From positions 32,920,731 through 32,984,730 of the forward strand of contig BTPG01000008.1 in assembly GCA_036245525.1 (NCBI GenBank): 64,000 nucleotides of DNA, read 5' to 3'. The position numbers were made by a program, and so were the translations under genes. This stretch comes from Semisulcospira habei (lineage: Eukaryota > Mollusca > Gastropoda > Semisulcospiridae). Positions 19,857 through 31,884 of the stretch are shown piece after piece; the first letter of the stretch is position 1, and each line of letters starts with the position of its first letter. The notes beneath the pieces were generated by a model, which made no database searches, was not told where the DNA came from, and was given only the letters and a program-made list of their open reading frames with translations.

Positions 19857-20474
19857 TGAAATCAATCGGTTAATAAATAGCTCGCGTCCACTTTCCAGAT
19901 CGAGAAAATCTCTGGGATTTTTTACGTCTGTGGCCACTAGCAAAGGGCAAGTGCCTTTCAAGATGGACACGTATAAACCAAGGGTGCTTTATGCACAGTC
20001 ACTGACGTCATCAACTCTTGAGTACCCATAGTCGCACAGCTCTTCCCGCGTGAAGTAGAGCTCTCCTGGCTGCATTTAGTTTCGTACCTTTTATTGTCGC
20101 CTGTTGATTTCTGCAGACAGTTCCTGGCATCTGGAATGAAGTGTTGGGGTTTCGATCGACTGCATTTGTTTGGAGAATGTCCTGAGGTCTTAGAGCCGTT
20201 TCATTTGTCGTAAAGATGTTGAGTTGCACTACCGGCTGTCGGCATATTTGAAGTTTGATTATGATAAGTGTTATTTTGTCAGTTTCCATGGCAAGAACAA
20301 GTTTGCTGAATTGATTAAACCTGTTATTATATGTCTATTCAAAATGTAATGTACAATTCATTAATATTTCTGAAATTTCTTTTAGGACTAACTTTGCATG
20401 GGACATCGTATACGATTGCATCATCAAACGACAACTAACAAAATCCTTTCATTTTTTCTACAGCAAATGAAACT
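19857..20474. other. No gene recognised
   Basis: Mixed sequence without identified repeat or coding homology. Confidence 0.4.
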
Positions 20475-20685
20475 GTAATCCTTTTACTGTCGAAAAAAGT
20501 GGACGCGATCCAGCTGCAGGAGACATCAGTAGATCTTCATGACTGAGCCCCCGCAGTTGCGGGGGCTCATGAGGATTTATGTCTCTTGCTGACACCACTT
20601 TGTATCCATGCTCCTTGGACGGCTGGAGTCCTTGTCGACGATTTCAGAAATATAAAATGCATCCACTGGCAGTGAAGGGGTCAAA
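20475..20685. mobile_element. Family B element
   Basis: Left end AATCCTTTTACTGTCGA. The stem has a 7-nt insertion (TCATGACTGAGCCCC) on the left. The right flank has CACCACTTTGTATCCATG, CCTTGGACGGCTGG and CACTGGCAGTGAAGGGGTCAA. Both TTAA sites have decayed. Confidence 0.75.
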
Positions 20686-20745
20686 TTTATGCCTGTCTTT
20701 TTTTTCCAGTACAAATTGGAGCACTAGCGTGACGGGGACTGTGCG

Positions 20746-20929
20746 TTAACTCATCCTGCCCGCGACACACCACATCAAGATATGGCTCGACCATGATAGA
20801 TATAGGCGCCAAGCTATTCTGCCACCACCCTTGAACTATCATGATCGATCTGTCTCCTGAATTGTAATGCAGTCCTCAGAGGATAACTCCAAAATGTGGG
20901 TTTTTCGTACCTCATGCACAATGAGTTAA
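20746..20929. mobile_element. Family A2 TTAA element, left arm deleted
   Basis: TTAACTCATCCTGCCCGCG and GCACAATGAGTTAA bound the element. After CCATGATAGATATAGGCGCC most of the left arm is missing, while the right arm GCTATTCTGCCACCACCC is intact. Confidence 0.8.
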
Positions 20930-21073
20930 GACAATGGTGAATAGGCCAGTGGTAGGACGGGCTAGGTCAGTGCACTCGCTGCTCAGTCAGAAATTTCTCT
21001 TCCGCCCATACTCTGATGTCGCGACAATCTGTCGGAACATTTTTACCTGTCACACTTACTTAGACACGATCGT

Positions 21074-21450
<377 letters not shown>

Positions 21451-21706
21451 TGGTTAAACGGATTTCATCTTATGCTCTTCTGGACACTGCATTTACCTTT
21501 AAAACTTGTCTTTCCTCTTGTTCGTGCAAAACTATGCTAAATCGTCAATCTTTCTGATGCACGTTTCAGGAGCGGGATCGACCTTTGTAACTCCGGGCGC
21601 CCAGCTAATCAGGCACTACCCTTGAGTTATTATGTCCATCAGTCGCCTGCGACTTCTATATAATTATATACATTATACCTAGCTCGGGGCGCGCGTTAAA
21701 AAAAAC

Positions 21707-21708
<2 letters not shown>

Positions 21709-21784
<76 letters not shown>
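21709..21784. repeat. (CA)n microsatellite
   Basis: About 37 units. A lone family A arm fragment (CACTACCCTTGAGTTATTATG) lies just upstream at about 21613. Confidence 0.9.
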
Positions 21785-21785
<1 letters not shown>

Positions 21786-21829
21786 CTGTGAGTCACTAGC
21801 CGCTGGTTTTGGTCGTGAAACGGCTACCC

Positions 21830-21895
21830 AGTGAACAAGAGGACCTTGGGCTGACATCGGCTTAAGGACCTTTTGCTTGCTAGGCAGTGACAGAG
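21830..21895. repeat. Diverged family C hairpin
   Basis: CCCAGTGAACAAGAGGACC...GGACCTTTTGCTTGC, with the inner GGGCTGACATCGGC, follows the family C plan. Confidence 0.5.
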
Positions 21896-22404
21896 TGAGG
21901 TGAGATTTTGCCCATGTTAAGTGATGTCGACTACACGGAATAAGCTTGTCTTTTCCTGACATGTCCCGTATAAATCAACCAGCCACTTCCTACACCGTGT
22001 GTCAACGGGTGTCTATCTCTCACGCTCGTGAACTTACTGCACGCGAATACTGACGGACAGCAATATTAACGCGACCTAATTCAAGCAACAAGAGGTTAAT
22101 AGCTCACACTATCTTCTTCGATAAATGTGTTGTGTATGTCTTACAATCCGGGGCTTCGTTGGGACATCCAAAATAAACAAATGGTAAAATCGTGACATAT
22201 TTGGGATGTCTCGCGGCCTTAAAGCCATCTGCTCCGTGGCTTGCTTTGGTTGCTAAATTTCGCCGTCAGTCAACGGGTTATCAATGTTGTACCCTTCTTT
22301 CGACCTTTCTTTTCACAGTCTTTATTTGTGAGTAGGCAGACGTGCCTGAGGCTTTTGGCGCTGCCCTTTACGTCTAACGGAAGGAACTATCCACTGTTGA
22401 AGTG
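21896..22404. other. No gene recognised
   Basis: One phrase (CTTTCTTTTCACAGTCT, about 22304) resembles the repeated phrase at 4984 and 5220. Confidence 0.35.
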
Positions 22405-22639
22405 ACAGTTACAACACAGTTTATTAATATTTCGAGTATATACCAGAAATATTAATACATTGTATTGTAACTGACTTTCCTATTTACCCTTCTTCAAAAT
22501 AGACGAACAACCAAGTATAGAAATCAATCGCTACTTATCTCATCAGCGATTCCTACTTTGCTGATAAGATAGTGACTGATCTCTATACTTGTTTGTTTGT
22601 CTATTTTGGAAATATCAATAAATTGTGTTGTAACTGTCT
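22405..22639. repeat. Inverted repeat O
   Basis: ACAGTTACAACACAGTTTAT pairs with AAATTGTGTTGTAACTGT. Inner arms CAAAATAGACGAACAA...ATCAGC pair with GCTGATAAGATAG...GTCTATTTTG. A half copy is at 15345-15500. Confidence 0.75.
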
Positions 22640-22869
22640 TTTTTTTAAGCGTGTTTCTTTCACTGTTGGGTTCTTCTCTGCATTTTACAGGCTTGGCAGT
22701 CACCTTTTTGGTCTGGATTTTCCTGTGTAGGCCTACCAAGGAGAAGACAATGCTTAAAGTCGTTTATTGTACGACATTCTGTTCAGCACTATTGTATGAC
22801 ATACTAACAACATTTATTGAAGAGATATTGCAGACTGTTTGCTGCCTGCATTAGGTCGCTTTAAAGCCA

Positions 22870-22985
22870 GACGCTACACATACTAAGACGAACGGTTAGA
22901 TCCCCTACCCCCTCCTATCACTGAGGCACCCAATCGCCAGCTCACAGAAAAATACGCAGGTACATAATAAGACGATCATATACAT
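22870..22985 (-). repeat. Dispersed repeat P, inverted copy
   Basis: GTTAGATCCCCTACCCC, CCAATCGCCAGCTCACAG and AAAATACGCAGGTA match 58070-58140 directly and 13480-13560 inverted. Confidence 0.6.
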
Positions 22986-23055
22986 CTGTATACTGTTGCT
23001 ACCAAGTAGTAAAATCCAGACTTCCAGTAATCATCTGATGACTTACATTCGTACT

Positions 23056-23273
23056 TTAACTCATTCATCCCCGACACACCACAGCAAGACACGGATCGAG
23101 CCTGATAGTTCAAGGATGGTGCCAGAATAGCTTGGCGCCCATAGGCGCCAAGATATTCTGGCATCACCCTTGAACTTTCATGCTCGGTCTGTCTCTAGAA
23201 TTGCAAAACAGTCCTTCAGAGGGCATGCAACTTCAAAATTTGGAGATTTCGGTCCTGGGCTAGAATGTGTTAA
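23056..23273. mobile_element. Family A2 TTAA element
   Basis: TTAACTCATTCATCCCCGAC and GGCTAGAATGTGTTAA are the ends. The stem GATGGTGCCAGAATAGC / ATATTCTGGCATCACCC has a few mismatches. The long flank with CAAAATTTGGAGATTTCGG is on the right. Confidence 0.85.
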
Positions 23274-23497
23274 AACCATGTTGTAGGCAGATATGATATC
23301 TGCCCAGTTCGTACAGTTACCAGGCCTTTTTCTGCACTAATTACCGGTAATACTGATAACTCCTACAAATCATTTAATTAACGCTTCCTAGATGTGCAGC
23401 TAGGAACGTTTACAAATAATTGGCGGTAAGCCGAGAGATACTGATGTCCAGTAATTAGTGCATGTGTCTCACTCCCTTGACCGAGCGCCTTCCATCT

Positions 23498-23563
23498 GCA
23501 AGAGGCATAGATTCTCATGTGCCCCTGCAACCGCAGGGGCACATGAGAATCTACGCTTCTTGC
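23498..23563. repeat. Family B hairpin, GTG-type apex
   Basis: TTCTCATGTGCCCCTGC pairs with GCAGGGGCACATGAGAA. TGTG / CACA replaces TGAG / CTCA in both arms. Confidence 0.8.
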
Positions 23564-23576
23564 TGGTCAGAATCAG

Positions 23577-25342
23577 CTTTAAGTCTTCTTCTTCTTGGCT
23601 TTGACTTCGCGAACGAAGATTCTATAGGGGTTGCGGAGGCCAATCCGGGACACGCAGGTTCGACCGCAGTGGCTGCAGGGCGAGGTCTGGCCAGGGTTCT
23701 GAGTTGCGGCATCTCTGTTTTTTTCTTCTGAGCCGCTTGTCCTTAAGGCTAGCTCTGCGAGAGTCCTCAAAGGAGACGGCTGCCTTGTAAATATGGTGGA
23801 GCGCCAGGTGTCGCGGTCCGCAGCAAGTGAAGACCACTGGCGGTGGTCGAGTTGGCAGGCACTAAGTGACTTTTTGAGACAGTCTTTGTATCACTCTTTG
23901 GTGCCCCTCTGTCTCGGTGTCCAGTGGCGAGCTCGCCGAATAGGGTGATATTGGGTAGGCGATGATCCTCCATTCTGGAGACGTGCCCCGCCCAGCGGAG
24001 CTGTGTCCGCAGCAGCAAGGCCTCGATGCTCACAGTTTCTGCCTGTTCAAGGACCTCGACGTTGGTGACATAGTCACTCCAGTGAATGCCGAGGATGGTA
24101 CGCAGGCAGCGATGGTGGAAGCGTTCGAGGAGTCGTAGTTGGCTGCGGTAGAGGGCCCAGGACTCGGAGGACGACAGCTCTGTACACGCTGATCTTGGTG
24201 CCTGTTTTTAGCTGTTGATTGTGCCACACCCGCTTGAATAGTCGCCCAAAAGTGCTGTTCGCGTTTGTTAGCCTGCTGTCCAGCTCCTTGTCCAGCTTGG
24301 CGTCTGACGTGATGATGCAGCCAAGGTAGGTAAACTGGTGCACTGACCAGTTCAGACTTGCCGATGGTGATGTGGGGAGGGCGATGCTCATCCTTGGGTG
24401 CCGGCTGATGGAGGACCTCTGTCTTTTTCAGACTGGCCTCAAGTCTAAAGAGCTGGGCAGCGTCTACGAAGCAGGACGTGATGCGCTGCAGGGCTCTGTC
24501 TCTCTGTGCAACGAGGGCAGAGTCACCAGCAAAGAGCAGCTCACGAATCAGTTGGTCTAGGGTTCTGCAGTCGTCTGAGGTTGAACAGGCTACCATCGAG
24601 ACGATACCTGATGTACACTGCGTCGTCATCGTCGAGGTCCACTGTGGCCTGCTTCAGCATCATGCTAAAAAAGATGGTGAAGATGGTCGGTGCCAGCACG
24701 CAGCCCTGCTTCATACCGTTGAGAATGGGGAATGGTTCTGAGAGGTCATTGTTTTGAGTCTGACCTGGCCTTGCTGGTCCTCGTGTAGCCGGATGATCAT
24801 GCTGAGGAACTTTAAGGGACAGCCAAGTCGCTCCAGGATCTGCCACATACCTTGTCTGCTCACAGTGTCAAACGCTTTTGTTAGGTCGACAAACGTTTCG
24901 TACAGCCCTTTGTTCTGCTCCCAGCACTTCTCCTGAAGCTGTCTCAGCACAATGACCATGTCGGTGGTGCTCCTGTTGGCTCTGAAGCTACACTGGCCCT
25001 CTGGGAGGTGGTCTTCAGCGATGGCAGGTACCAGCCGATTCAGGAGCAGCCTTGCGAGAATTTTCCCGGCAATGGACAGCAGGGTAATTCCACGATAGTT
25101 GGAAAAGGCAGACTTCTCTCCTTTGTTCTTGTACAGGGTGATGACGACTGCATCACGGAGATACTTTGGTAGTGTTCCTTCCTCCCAGCAGCAGAGAAAG
25201 AGGTCATGGAGCTTGTTGTGCAGTGCTGGGCCTCAATGTTTCCAGATCTCTGGCGGGATTCCGTCAATGCCTGCTGCTTTGCCACTCTTGAGTGAGTGAG
25301 TATAGATTGCTTTACGTCGCCACTCTTGAGCTGGTGGATGGC
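23577..25342 (-). pseudogene. Truncated non-LTR retrotransposon reverse transcriptase
   Basis: Minus-strand remains of a LINE ORF2, broken by frameshifts and stops. In order from the 5' side: a GIDGIPPEIW-type segment (about 25240); YRGITLLSIAGKIL (about 25090); FVDLTKAFDTVSR (24855-24893, RT core with catalytic Asp); NGMKQGCVLAPT (about 24685-24720); LLFAGDSALVA (24510-24542), where the usual FADD motif has Gly for the first Asp; and YLGCIITSDAKLDKELD (about 24280-24328). Then come the post-RT region and CSHCGRTCVSRIGL (about 23640-23680), a zinc-finger-like C-terminus. The 3' end is (AAG)n at 23577-23592. The endonuclease domain is missing, so the copy is 5'-truncated. It cannot encode an active enzyme. 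The clade is not certain from sequence reading alone. Confidence 0.88.
25293..25318. mobile_element. 26-bp insertion with 12-bp target duplication
   Basis: GCCACTCTTGAG occurs at 25281-25292 and 25319-25330, flanking TGAGTGAGTATAG...TTTACGTC. The LINE reading frame runs across the site if the insert and one copy are removed. The insert resembles a retroelement 3' tail (GAGTGAGT...TTTACG), so I read it as an extremely 5'-truncated SINE or LINE. Confidence 0.6.
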
Positions 25343-25915
25343 TGTAAGTACCATTACGCGTAAATCGGAAGGCAATTTTCAGCACCATCTGTGTTTGTTA
25401 TTCTTTGTCGACATACTTAATGAAACTCAACGGCAGCAAATGCACACGCGTAGTCCCACTTGTTTATTCTGCGCAGCCGTTAGCGCCTCAGTCTATTTTT
25501 TAGCTCAGTGTTACTGGTATAGATAGCACTGAGCGGGGTCATTGTCAAATTACTTGTGCTGAACTCTATTCTCGTGTGTCAACAATTTATGACCAACTCT
25601 CCAGCTGTACTATTCAGCTGAAGTGATAACTGTCTGAGACCCGATCACACTCTGTCCGACTCGGGATCATTTCATGTCCGACTCCCGATCACCTACAGAT
25701 GCTTTTCGTAGAAGGGCGACAAAATGTGCACTTGAACAACTTATTTCCTGATTACAATATGAATTATCTTTACAGCAACAGCTTACATGAATTATGGCTC
25801 TAGACTTTATTATGTACATACACACTTCTGCAACAGATGGTTACGAAACACTACGTAGTGTATCGCAACCATCTGTGACAGAAGTGTTTTGAACAGTCAC
25901 GGCGAATATCGGACT
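25342..25915. repeat. Family N, second copy, with internal hairpin
   Basis: GTAAGTACCATTACG at the left corresponds to the TTAAAGTACC end of 16803-17161. The shared body is 25370-25560. Near the right, 25822-25887 is a hairpin (ACACTTCTGCAACAGATGG / CCATCTGTGACAGAAGTGT) absent from the first copy. Confidence 0.55.
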
Positions 25916-25934
25916 TATACAAAATCAGTCTCTT

Positions 25935-26005
25935 ACCCAGTAAGCAAAGGTCCTCGGGTCCACTGCGGCCGTCGTGGGCCCGAAGACGTTTTGCTACATG
26001 GGTAC
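25935..26005. repeat. Diverged family C hairpin
   Basis: CCCAGTAAGCAAAGGTCCTCGG...CCGAAGACGTTTTGCTACATGGG. Inverted ends and GC-rich centre as in family C. Confidence 0.5.
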
Positions 26006-27382
26006 TTGGCTCTAGCAGGGCTTCATGAAAAACTATATATGACTTTGCTGGCTGTGATCGGCAGACTTTAAATCTTTTGACTGAGGAAAATAATACTACA
26101 GCTATATATTATACTGTGCGTGTGCAACTAAGCTCAATGCCCCTGTAATATACTGACGTCCATTAAAAACGCGCATTTTTCACCATAGCGCTTTTCTTCG
26201 TAAATATGCTTTAATCCTGGTTATTTTGACGTCATTTATTACAAAATGTTATGAAGAGTGGGTTGTGTCGTGTGCAAATAGAATGTTTAGTCTTAAAAAT
26301 CTCACATCGATGACTTATGGCATCATCAGTGATACTGCCATCACAGGATATTGAAAGTGACATGGGGAGCATCTGCAGAGGACGCAGCTGAAAGCCAACC
26401 AAAGTGCAGTGTCACTAGGGTCCGTGTGCATGAAAATCCGGCCTGTTTGGTCTTGACCTACTTTTCGTTTGTCAAAGACACCTAAATAATCAACATGACC
26501 TACAAACATGAAAATCGAAAAGTTCTTTATTTTTAGGTTAGCGGCCATATTTACCTGATTAAATGGATATGGGTGTGTTCTTTATCTCTGTGTCAGTCAC
26601 TGGAGCATAAAAAATGGTTTGAAAGTAATTCACATTAAATCAAATAAGATTTATTAAGAAAATGATGTGCACCGGAAGTTCTGGTTCTCTTATGAATTTT
26701 TCGAGTTAAATTTCGTTTGAGGCAGTTAATAACATCATAAGCAATCCACACAACTTGTGTGTTAAAACATATCACAGAAAACTTGCTTCACAGAGTGTGT
26801 CCAGTTTTGCTTATTTTCACCACTAATGAAACCCTGTGTCCTCCAAGGTAGCCATGGGTGATAACTCATCCAATTGTTGTGTGAAGGTAGCTCAGACAGT
26901 AGGCTGAACATCTGAATTAAGCAACAAATAAAATTTTCTTGTTTTGCTGTCAGGGTGGCTCTTTGTTTGCGGGTAAACTTACAGACACTTTTTGCGTTTT
27001 TAATGGAAGTCGGTATAAATCGGTGACATCTAGCAGAAAATAGCTGAGATTAGGCCTTATTAGTTTGATTTAGTGTTCACGCGACGACCTAGTTTTGCGT
27101 TACATATATACTATAGGCTGTGTTGTAACGAGCATTGTGCCAATGTGATAATTTTCGCACAACTTGTGAACGCTTCCAGGAATCTCCATCACGTGCTTTG
27201 TGACAACATTTTGCCATGGCGTCTCCACCCTAACTGTGACAGTTGCAACATTGTCTGAAAGCACGTTATAACAGTGCTGGATAACAGAGATTTAGCCCAT
27301 ACTACGAGTGCACGCAAACTTTGTTAAGAAATCGTGGTAAAATCGAACGCCACAGTTCCCCAGCCGTCAAAGGACAGTTAAA
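26006..27382. other. No gene or clear repeat
   Basis: About 1.4 kb of AT-rich sequence with only short open frames. This is one of the least repeat-laden stretches of the window. Confidence 0.45.
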
Positions 27383-27438
27383 GCAAGAGGCATAGATCCT
27401 CATAGATCCAAGGGGGATCATGAGGATCTATGTCTTGC
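27383..27438. repeat. Family B hairpin
   Basis: GCAAGAGGCATAGATCCTCAT pairs with ATGAGGATCTATGTC...TTGC. The apex is shortened to AGATCCAAGGGGGATC. The short flank GCAGTATTTCTCGGCA follows. Confidence 0.7.
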
Positions 27439-27498
27439 AGTTGGGTGATCGGTGCAGTATTTCTCGGCAAATAATAATGTGATTAAACTTTGACGTTA

Positions 27499-27984
27499 AG
27501 GCCCCGCCACACATGCCGATTGTGCCCCGATTTTGAAGCCGATTCCGATCCGATTGCGATCGGATGACGTCATATATCCGATCCGATCCCAATTGGCTGG
27601 GAATCGGGTGTCTAGAACCTGCTCTATTTTTCCGATCCGAATCGGCCCCGATTGTAAGCTTCAACCAATCAGAGCGCGTCTCGCAAAGCACGTTCAGTTT
27701 GAAAATGGCGGAAGATCAGTACCACCTTCGTTGCCGATGTTTCGCCCGCCTCTTCCCGAATATGATGCAAAACTGCTGATAATGCAACCACATCATCATC
27801 ACTGTCAAAACTAGCAGCCATTTTGCAGAAACAGGTACGACTTTGATTTTCGGTTCAAACCGGTCGGCTAAAAAAAGTCGGGAAATGTGTGACAGTGCAC
27901 ACGTTTTGGTAGTCCGGCCCGATCACACTCCGATTCGAAACTGCTCGAGAATTGGCCTCAAAATCGGCATGTGTGGCGGGACCT
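27499..27984. mobile_element. PIF/Harbinger-like MITE with TTA target duplication
   Basis: AGGCCCCGCCACACATGCCG on the left and CGGCATGTGTGGCGGGACCT on the right form a terminal inverted repeat of about 24 bp with one mismatch. TTA flanks both sides (27496-27498, 27985-27987). The neighbouring paralogous sequence at about 28162-28175 reads GACGTTACAT without the insert, giving an empty site. A 3-bp TTA duplication fits PIF/Harbinger. Internal GATCCGAT-type repeats; no transposase. Confidence 0.8.
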
Positions 27985-28037
27985 TTACATAAATGATCAG
28001 GCAGGTTGAACATGCAGCAGACAATACATTTTTTTCA

Positions 28038-28215
28038 GCAAGAGGCATAGATCCTCGTGAGCCCCCGAAACCGCGGGGAGGGGGGGGGGCTCATGCGGAT
28101 CTATACCTCTTGCAGTTGGGTGTCTGGTTCAGTATTTTTCGGCAGTGATGGGATTAAACTTTGACGTTACATTTAATGATCAACGGGCTGAACATGCAGC
28201 AGGCAATAATCTTTT
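28038..28215. repeat. Family B hairpin and flank duplicated from 27383-27500 / 27985-28037
   Basis: CTTGCAGTTGGGTG, CGGCA and GATTAAACTTTGACGTTA occur after both hairpins. AATGATCA...TGAACATGCAGCAG..AATA also follows both. The hairpin here (28038-28112) has a G-run expansion at its apex. Confidence 0.75.
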
Positions 28216-28365
28216 TCCAGAGTATGATGGAAACGCATTTCATTCAACAGATCGTGCGAGCTGAAGATGATAGTGCATGTTTCTGTTCAGTCAGTTTCGT
28301 CACCAAAGAAGAAAACGTCTTTTTCCCTGAATTCCTGGACCTGTGGTCAATGCACACTATCGGGT

Positions 28366-28392
28366 TGTCTCCCTCGATTCGCTACCGCTGAT
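28366..28392. repeat. Half copy of family E
   Basis: GGTTGTCTCCCTCGATTCGC then TACCGCTGATCAG equals the left arm and loop of 37572-37645; the right arm is absent. Confidence 0.6.
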
Positions 28393-28744
28393 CAGTTCAG
28401 TTAAGTTCAGTTTGGTCACGACGAAGTCTGTGCACTAGGAAAGGCCCATACGTGCTCCACACACTCGTCAGAAGTCTTCGCAGAGTTCCTTGCAATATTG
28501 GTCTGGTGTCCTCAATGACCATTTCGGATAAATAGCCAGCCGCCTCTATTTTGCTCAAGTCACTTCTGAGTACAGGTAGCGGTAAGCGAGTCAAGGGATC
28601 GAGGGATCGAGACAACTGGTGCATGGTCAATGCAGAGCACGTCATGCAGAGGAGGTGATGACCTCAACCTGCCACTCGCCTTTCAATTTCACCGATAACG
28701 TATCACTTTCCAATTACATGTCTCACACCTGAACGAACTCCCGT
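28393..28744. other. No gene recognised
   Basis: No homology or repeat seen. Confidence 0.4.
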
Positions 28745-28868
28745 CCCCAGCAGTGACTCGAGCAAAGGTGTCCCTGGCCGATGCCAGCCGCCGCTTAGCC
28801 CGCGCACGGTCGAGCGCGGGCCAAAAGGCGGCCGGCGTCGGACCGAGGGCTTTTTTGCTTACTGGGCA
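28745..28868. repeat. Family C-like hairpin, long form
   Basis: CCCAGCAGTGACTCGAGCAA...GGCTTTTTTGCTTACTGGG ends, with AGCCCGCGCACGGTCGAGCG in the centre. AGCCCGCGCACGG is also present in 1-105. Confidence 0.55.
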
Positions 28869-29238
28869 CGCGGCAGCTAGGCTGCTATATAGTCTGGGAG
28901 GTGGCTATTTATCCGAACCAGTCAAGCGTGGACTAACCTCGATCGAACGTCTGTTGTAGACCTCAGACGCCTTTAGAGGCCTGGATCGCAGGTATTTTAT
29001 TCTGTCAAAGGTGTTGTTGATGTGGATGGTGGGGATTTTCTTTTTTACAGGGTGGGGGAGGGCGGGCGCGGTTGTGGTGGATGGTGAGGGTTTGGTTGGT
29101 TGGTTAATTGGTTGGTTTGGTCGCGGTTTTTTAAGTCCCTTCTATTTATTGAAGGGACTTTTTAGGACGGGTCGCGGTGGGGCGAATTTAATTGCTGTCC
29201 ATGTCAATGGCGGGCAGGCTAAACCTCTAACAATTGAA
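28869..29238. other. G-rich unassigned sequence
   Basis: A short hairpin AAGTCCCTTC...GAAGGGACTT lies at 29133-29160. No gene. Confidence 0.4.
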
Positions 29239-29906
<668 letters not shown>

Positions 29907-29913
29907 GCATGCT

Positions 29914-29980
29914 CGCATCTCCAGGAGGAATAGATCCTCATGCGCCCTACAGGCGCATGCGGATCTATGCCTCTTGGAGA
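29914..29980. repeat. Family B hairpin, CGC-type apex
   Basis: GATCCTCATGCGCC pairs with GGCGCATGCGGATC. The outer arms GCATCTCCAGGAGG / CTCTTGGAGATG extend the stem and resemble 51484-51556. Confidence 0.7.
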
Positions 29981-31009
29981 TGTTTGGAGCGCGCGCGCGC
30001 GCACGCACTATTATGCACACACACATCGACGCGCTTTCAGAAGAGCATGCAGGTGACCCATGTACTTAGTATATCATGTAGCTAGGTAAAGTCAACCTGC
30101 TTTCACACAAATTATAGCAAGACTGAAATTGTACCGTGAAGTTCTAGTTTTGTCATCATTTTCTCAAATCTATGAAGCGAAAGTGAAACTCATATCACGT
30201 AAAATATAAAATTACATAAAAACTAAAACTTACGTCATGACAAATGACGTTTGACAAATCAATGACGCATATGTCCATGTGTTTGTTGTTGTCGGTTGTT
30301 TTGTTTGTTTGTATTTTTGGGGAGCGGAGGATTGTTTTTTTATTATTTAGTTTTATTTATTTATTTTTTATTTTACTTATCTTTATTATTTAATTTATTT
30401 TTATTTTGTTTATGTTTATTTATTTATTTATGGTTTTGGTTTTTTGGTGTTTTTTTCTGTGGTTTGTTTGTGGTTTTTTATTGTTTTGGTTTTGGTTTTG
30501 TTTTTTTGGGGGGTTTTATTTATTTTTTTATTATTATTATTTTTTAATTTTTTTTATTTTCTTTTTTGGTGGGGCGCGGGGCTGGAGGGGAGGAAGGGTT
30601 TAGAGTTAGTTTCTTCAAGGTTTTATTTTCGTAATCTTTTCGTAATAACTCTTTACCGATGTTTGCGACCGTGGTATCTCACGATCAGCACACGATTGCA
30701 CACTATTCCGCATTGCGCAAGGGTTGCGCATGACTAGCCAATCAGGCAGCGCCCATAAGCTATCAGGGTCAGCCTATCTCCCGCAACTTTCCCTTTATTG
30801 TTCTGCTCAGCTGACACGTGTGCTAATGGAACCATGCGAGCCCCTTGACCTTGTAGTTGACGGGTTAATTAATTCATCACTCTGAAATGAAGGGTTGATG
30901 TTCTACGTAAGTGTGATTCACATTGTAGTACGACACTGTCTACGGGCACGAACTCTTCTTAACCTCAACCACTACCTCTAAGGATGCAATAGAGCTAAAG
31001 TTTAGTAAA
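29981..31009. other. T-rich low complexity; no gene
   Basis: TTTATT- and TTTTGG-type sequence dominates 30285-30600. A B-like end with AGCCAATCAGG...CAACTTTCCC near 30735 is too weak to call. Confidence 0.45.
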
Positions 31010-31074
31010 CAAGAGGCATAGATTCTCTTGAGCCCCTGCGATGCAGGGACTCATGAGAGTCTATGCCTTTTGCA
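31010..31074. repeat. Family B hairpin, TTC-type
   Basis: CAAGAGGCATAGATTCTC pairs with GAGAGTCTATGCCTTTTG. The CCCCTGCGATGCAGGG apex is intact. Confidence 0.75.
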
Positions 31075-31884
31075 TATGGAAATTCAAAACGCTGGCGGCA
31101 ACCGCTCTGCTTTGGCAAAGACTTTGTCGTGGTTGAACAATGCTGTACAGCGGGCTTCGATCAACTGTAGAACTCTTTGCTGGAAGGTCGCAGAGAGGTG
31201 AACGAAGGCGACTCATCGCGGGTCGATTGCCAGCCCATTGTTAGGGCTTAGTTTACGTTTCACCGTTTGCTCTGTTGTCGAGAGCGTTAACCTGTGTGTG
31301 CCCTTGCTGCAGCTGTGTTCGTGTTCAGCACACTACAGGTCTGACCCGACACTATATCGCGAATCGTTTCATCGCGAACACCGATATATCGCGGGGGCAC
31401 CTCAGTCCCGAAAAACATCGGACCGACCGCGGACGGCGGTGAACCGCGAAATAATTTGTCACCGGCCTTGGCTGTATCGCGCTCCACGTCTCGAATGTGT
31501 TGTTTTAAAAAGACAGTTCATACATTGCGCTTGATTTTTTACTTATGGAGTGCAAAGAGTGATCTTCCTTACAGTGTGACGTGTCATAGCGTGCTCTTGA
31601 AACGTCCTTTGTTGTGCTGCTTACACTTGTTTACGCAATACAACCTGCGTCTGCAAGACCCACAGCCATAGATTTCCACGACCCCCGTCTTTCCGGTACC
31701 TGTCTTGAAGTGTGGTGGTGGCTTTCCTGGAGAACGCGTTGCGTGCATTGCTCAATGGTGCACTTTAGTTTTTGCGACACAAGACAAAAGTCTTTCAAGG
31801 GTTCAAACACGCAGTTAAAGTCTCTTTTGTTCTTAAACCCCCTGAGCCACTGGAAGATATATCCTTTACTGACTACGACGCAGC
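31075..31884. other. No gene recognised
   Basis: Contains repeated TATCGCG words (31350-31395, 31470) of unknown origin. Confidence 0.4.
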
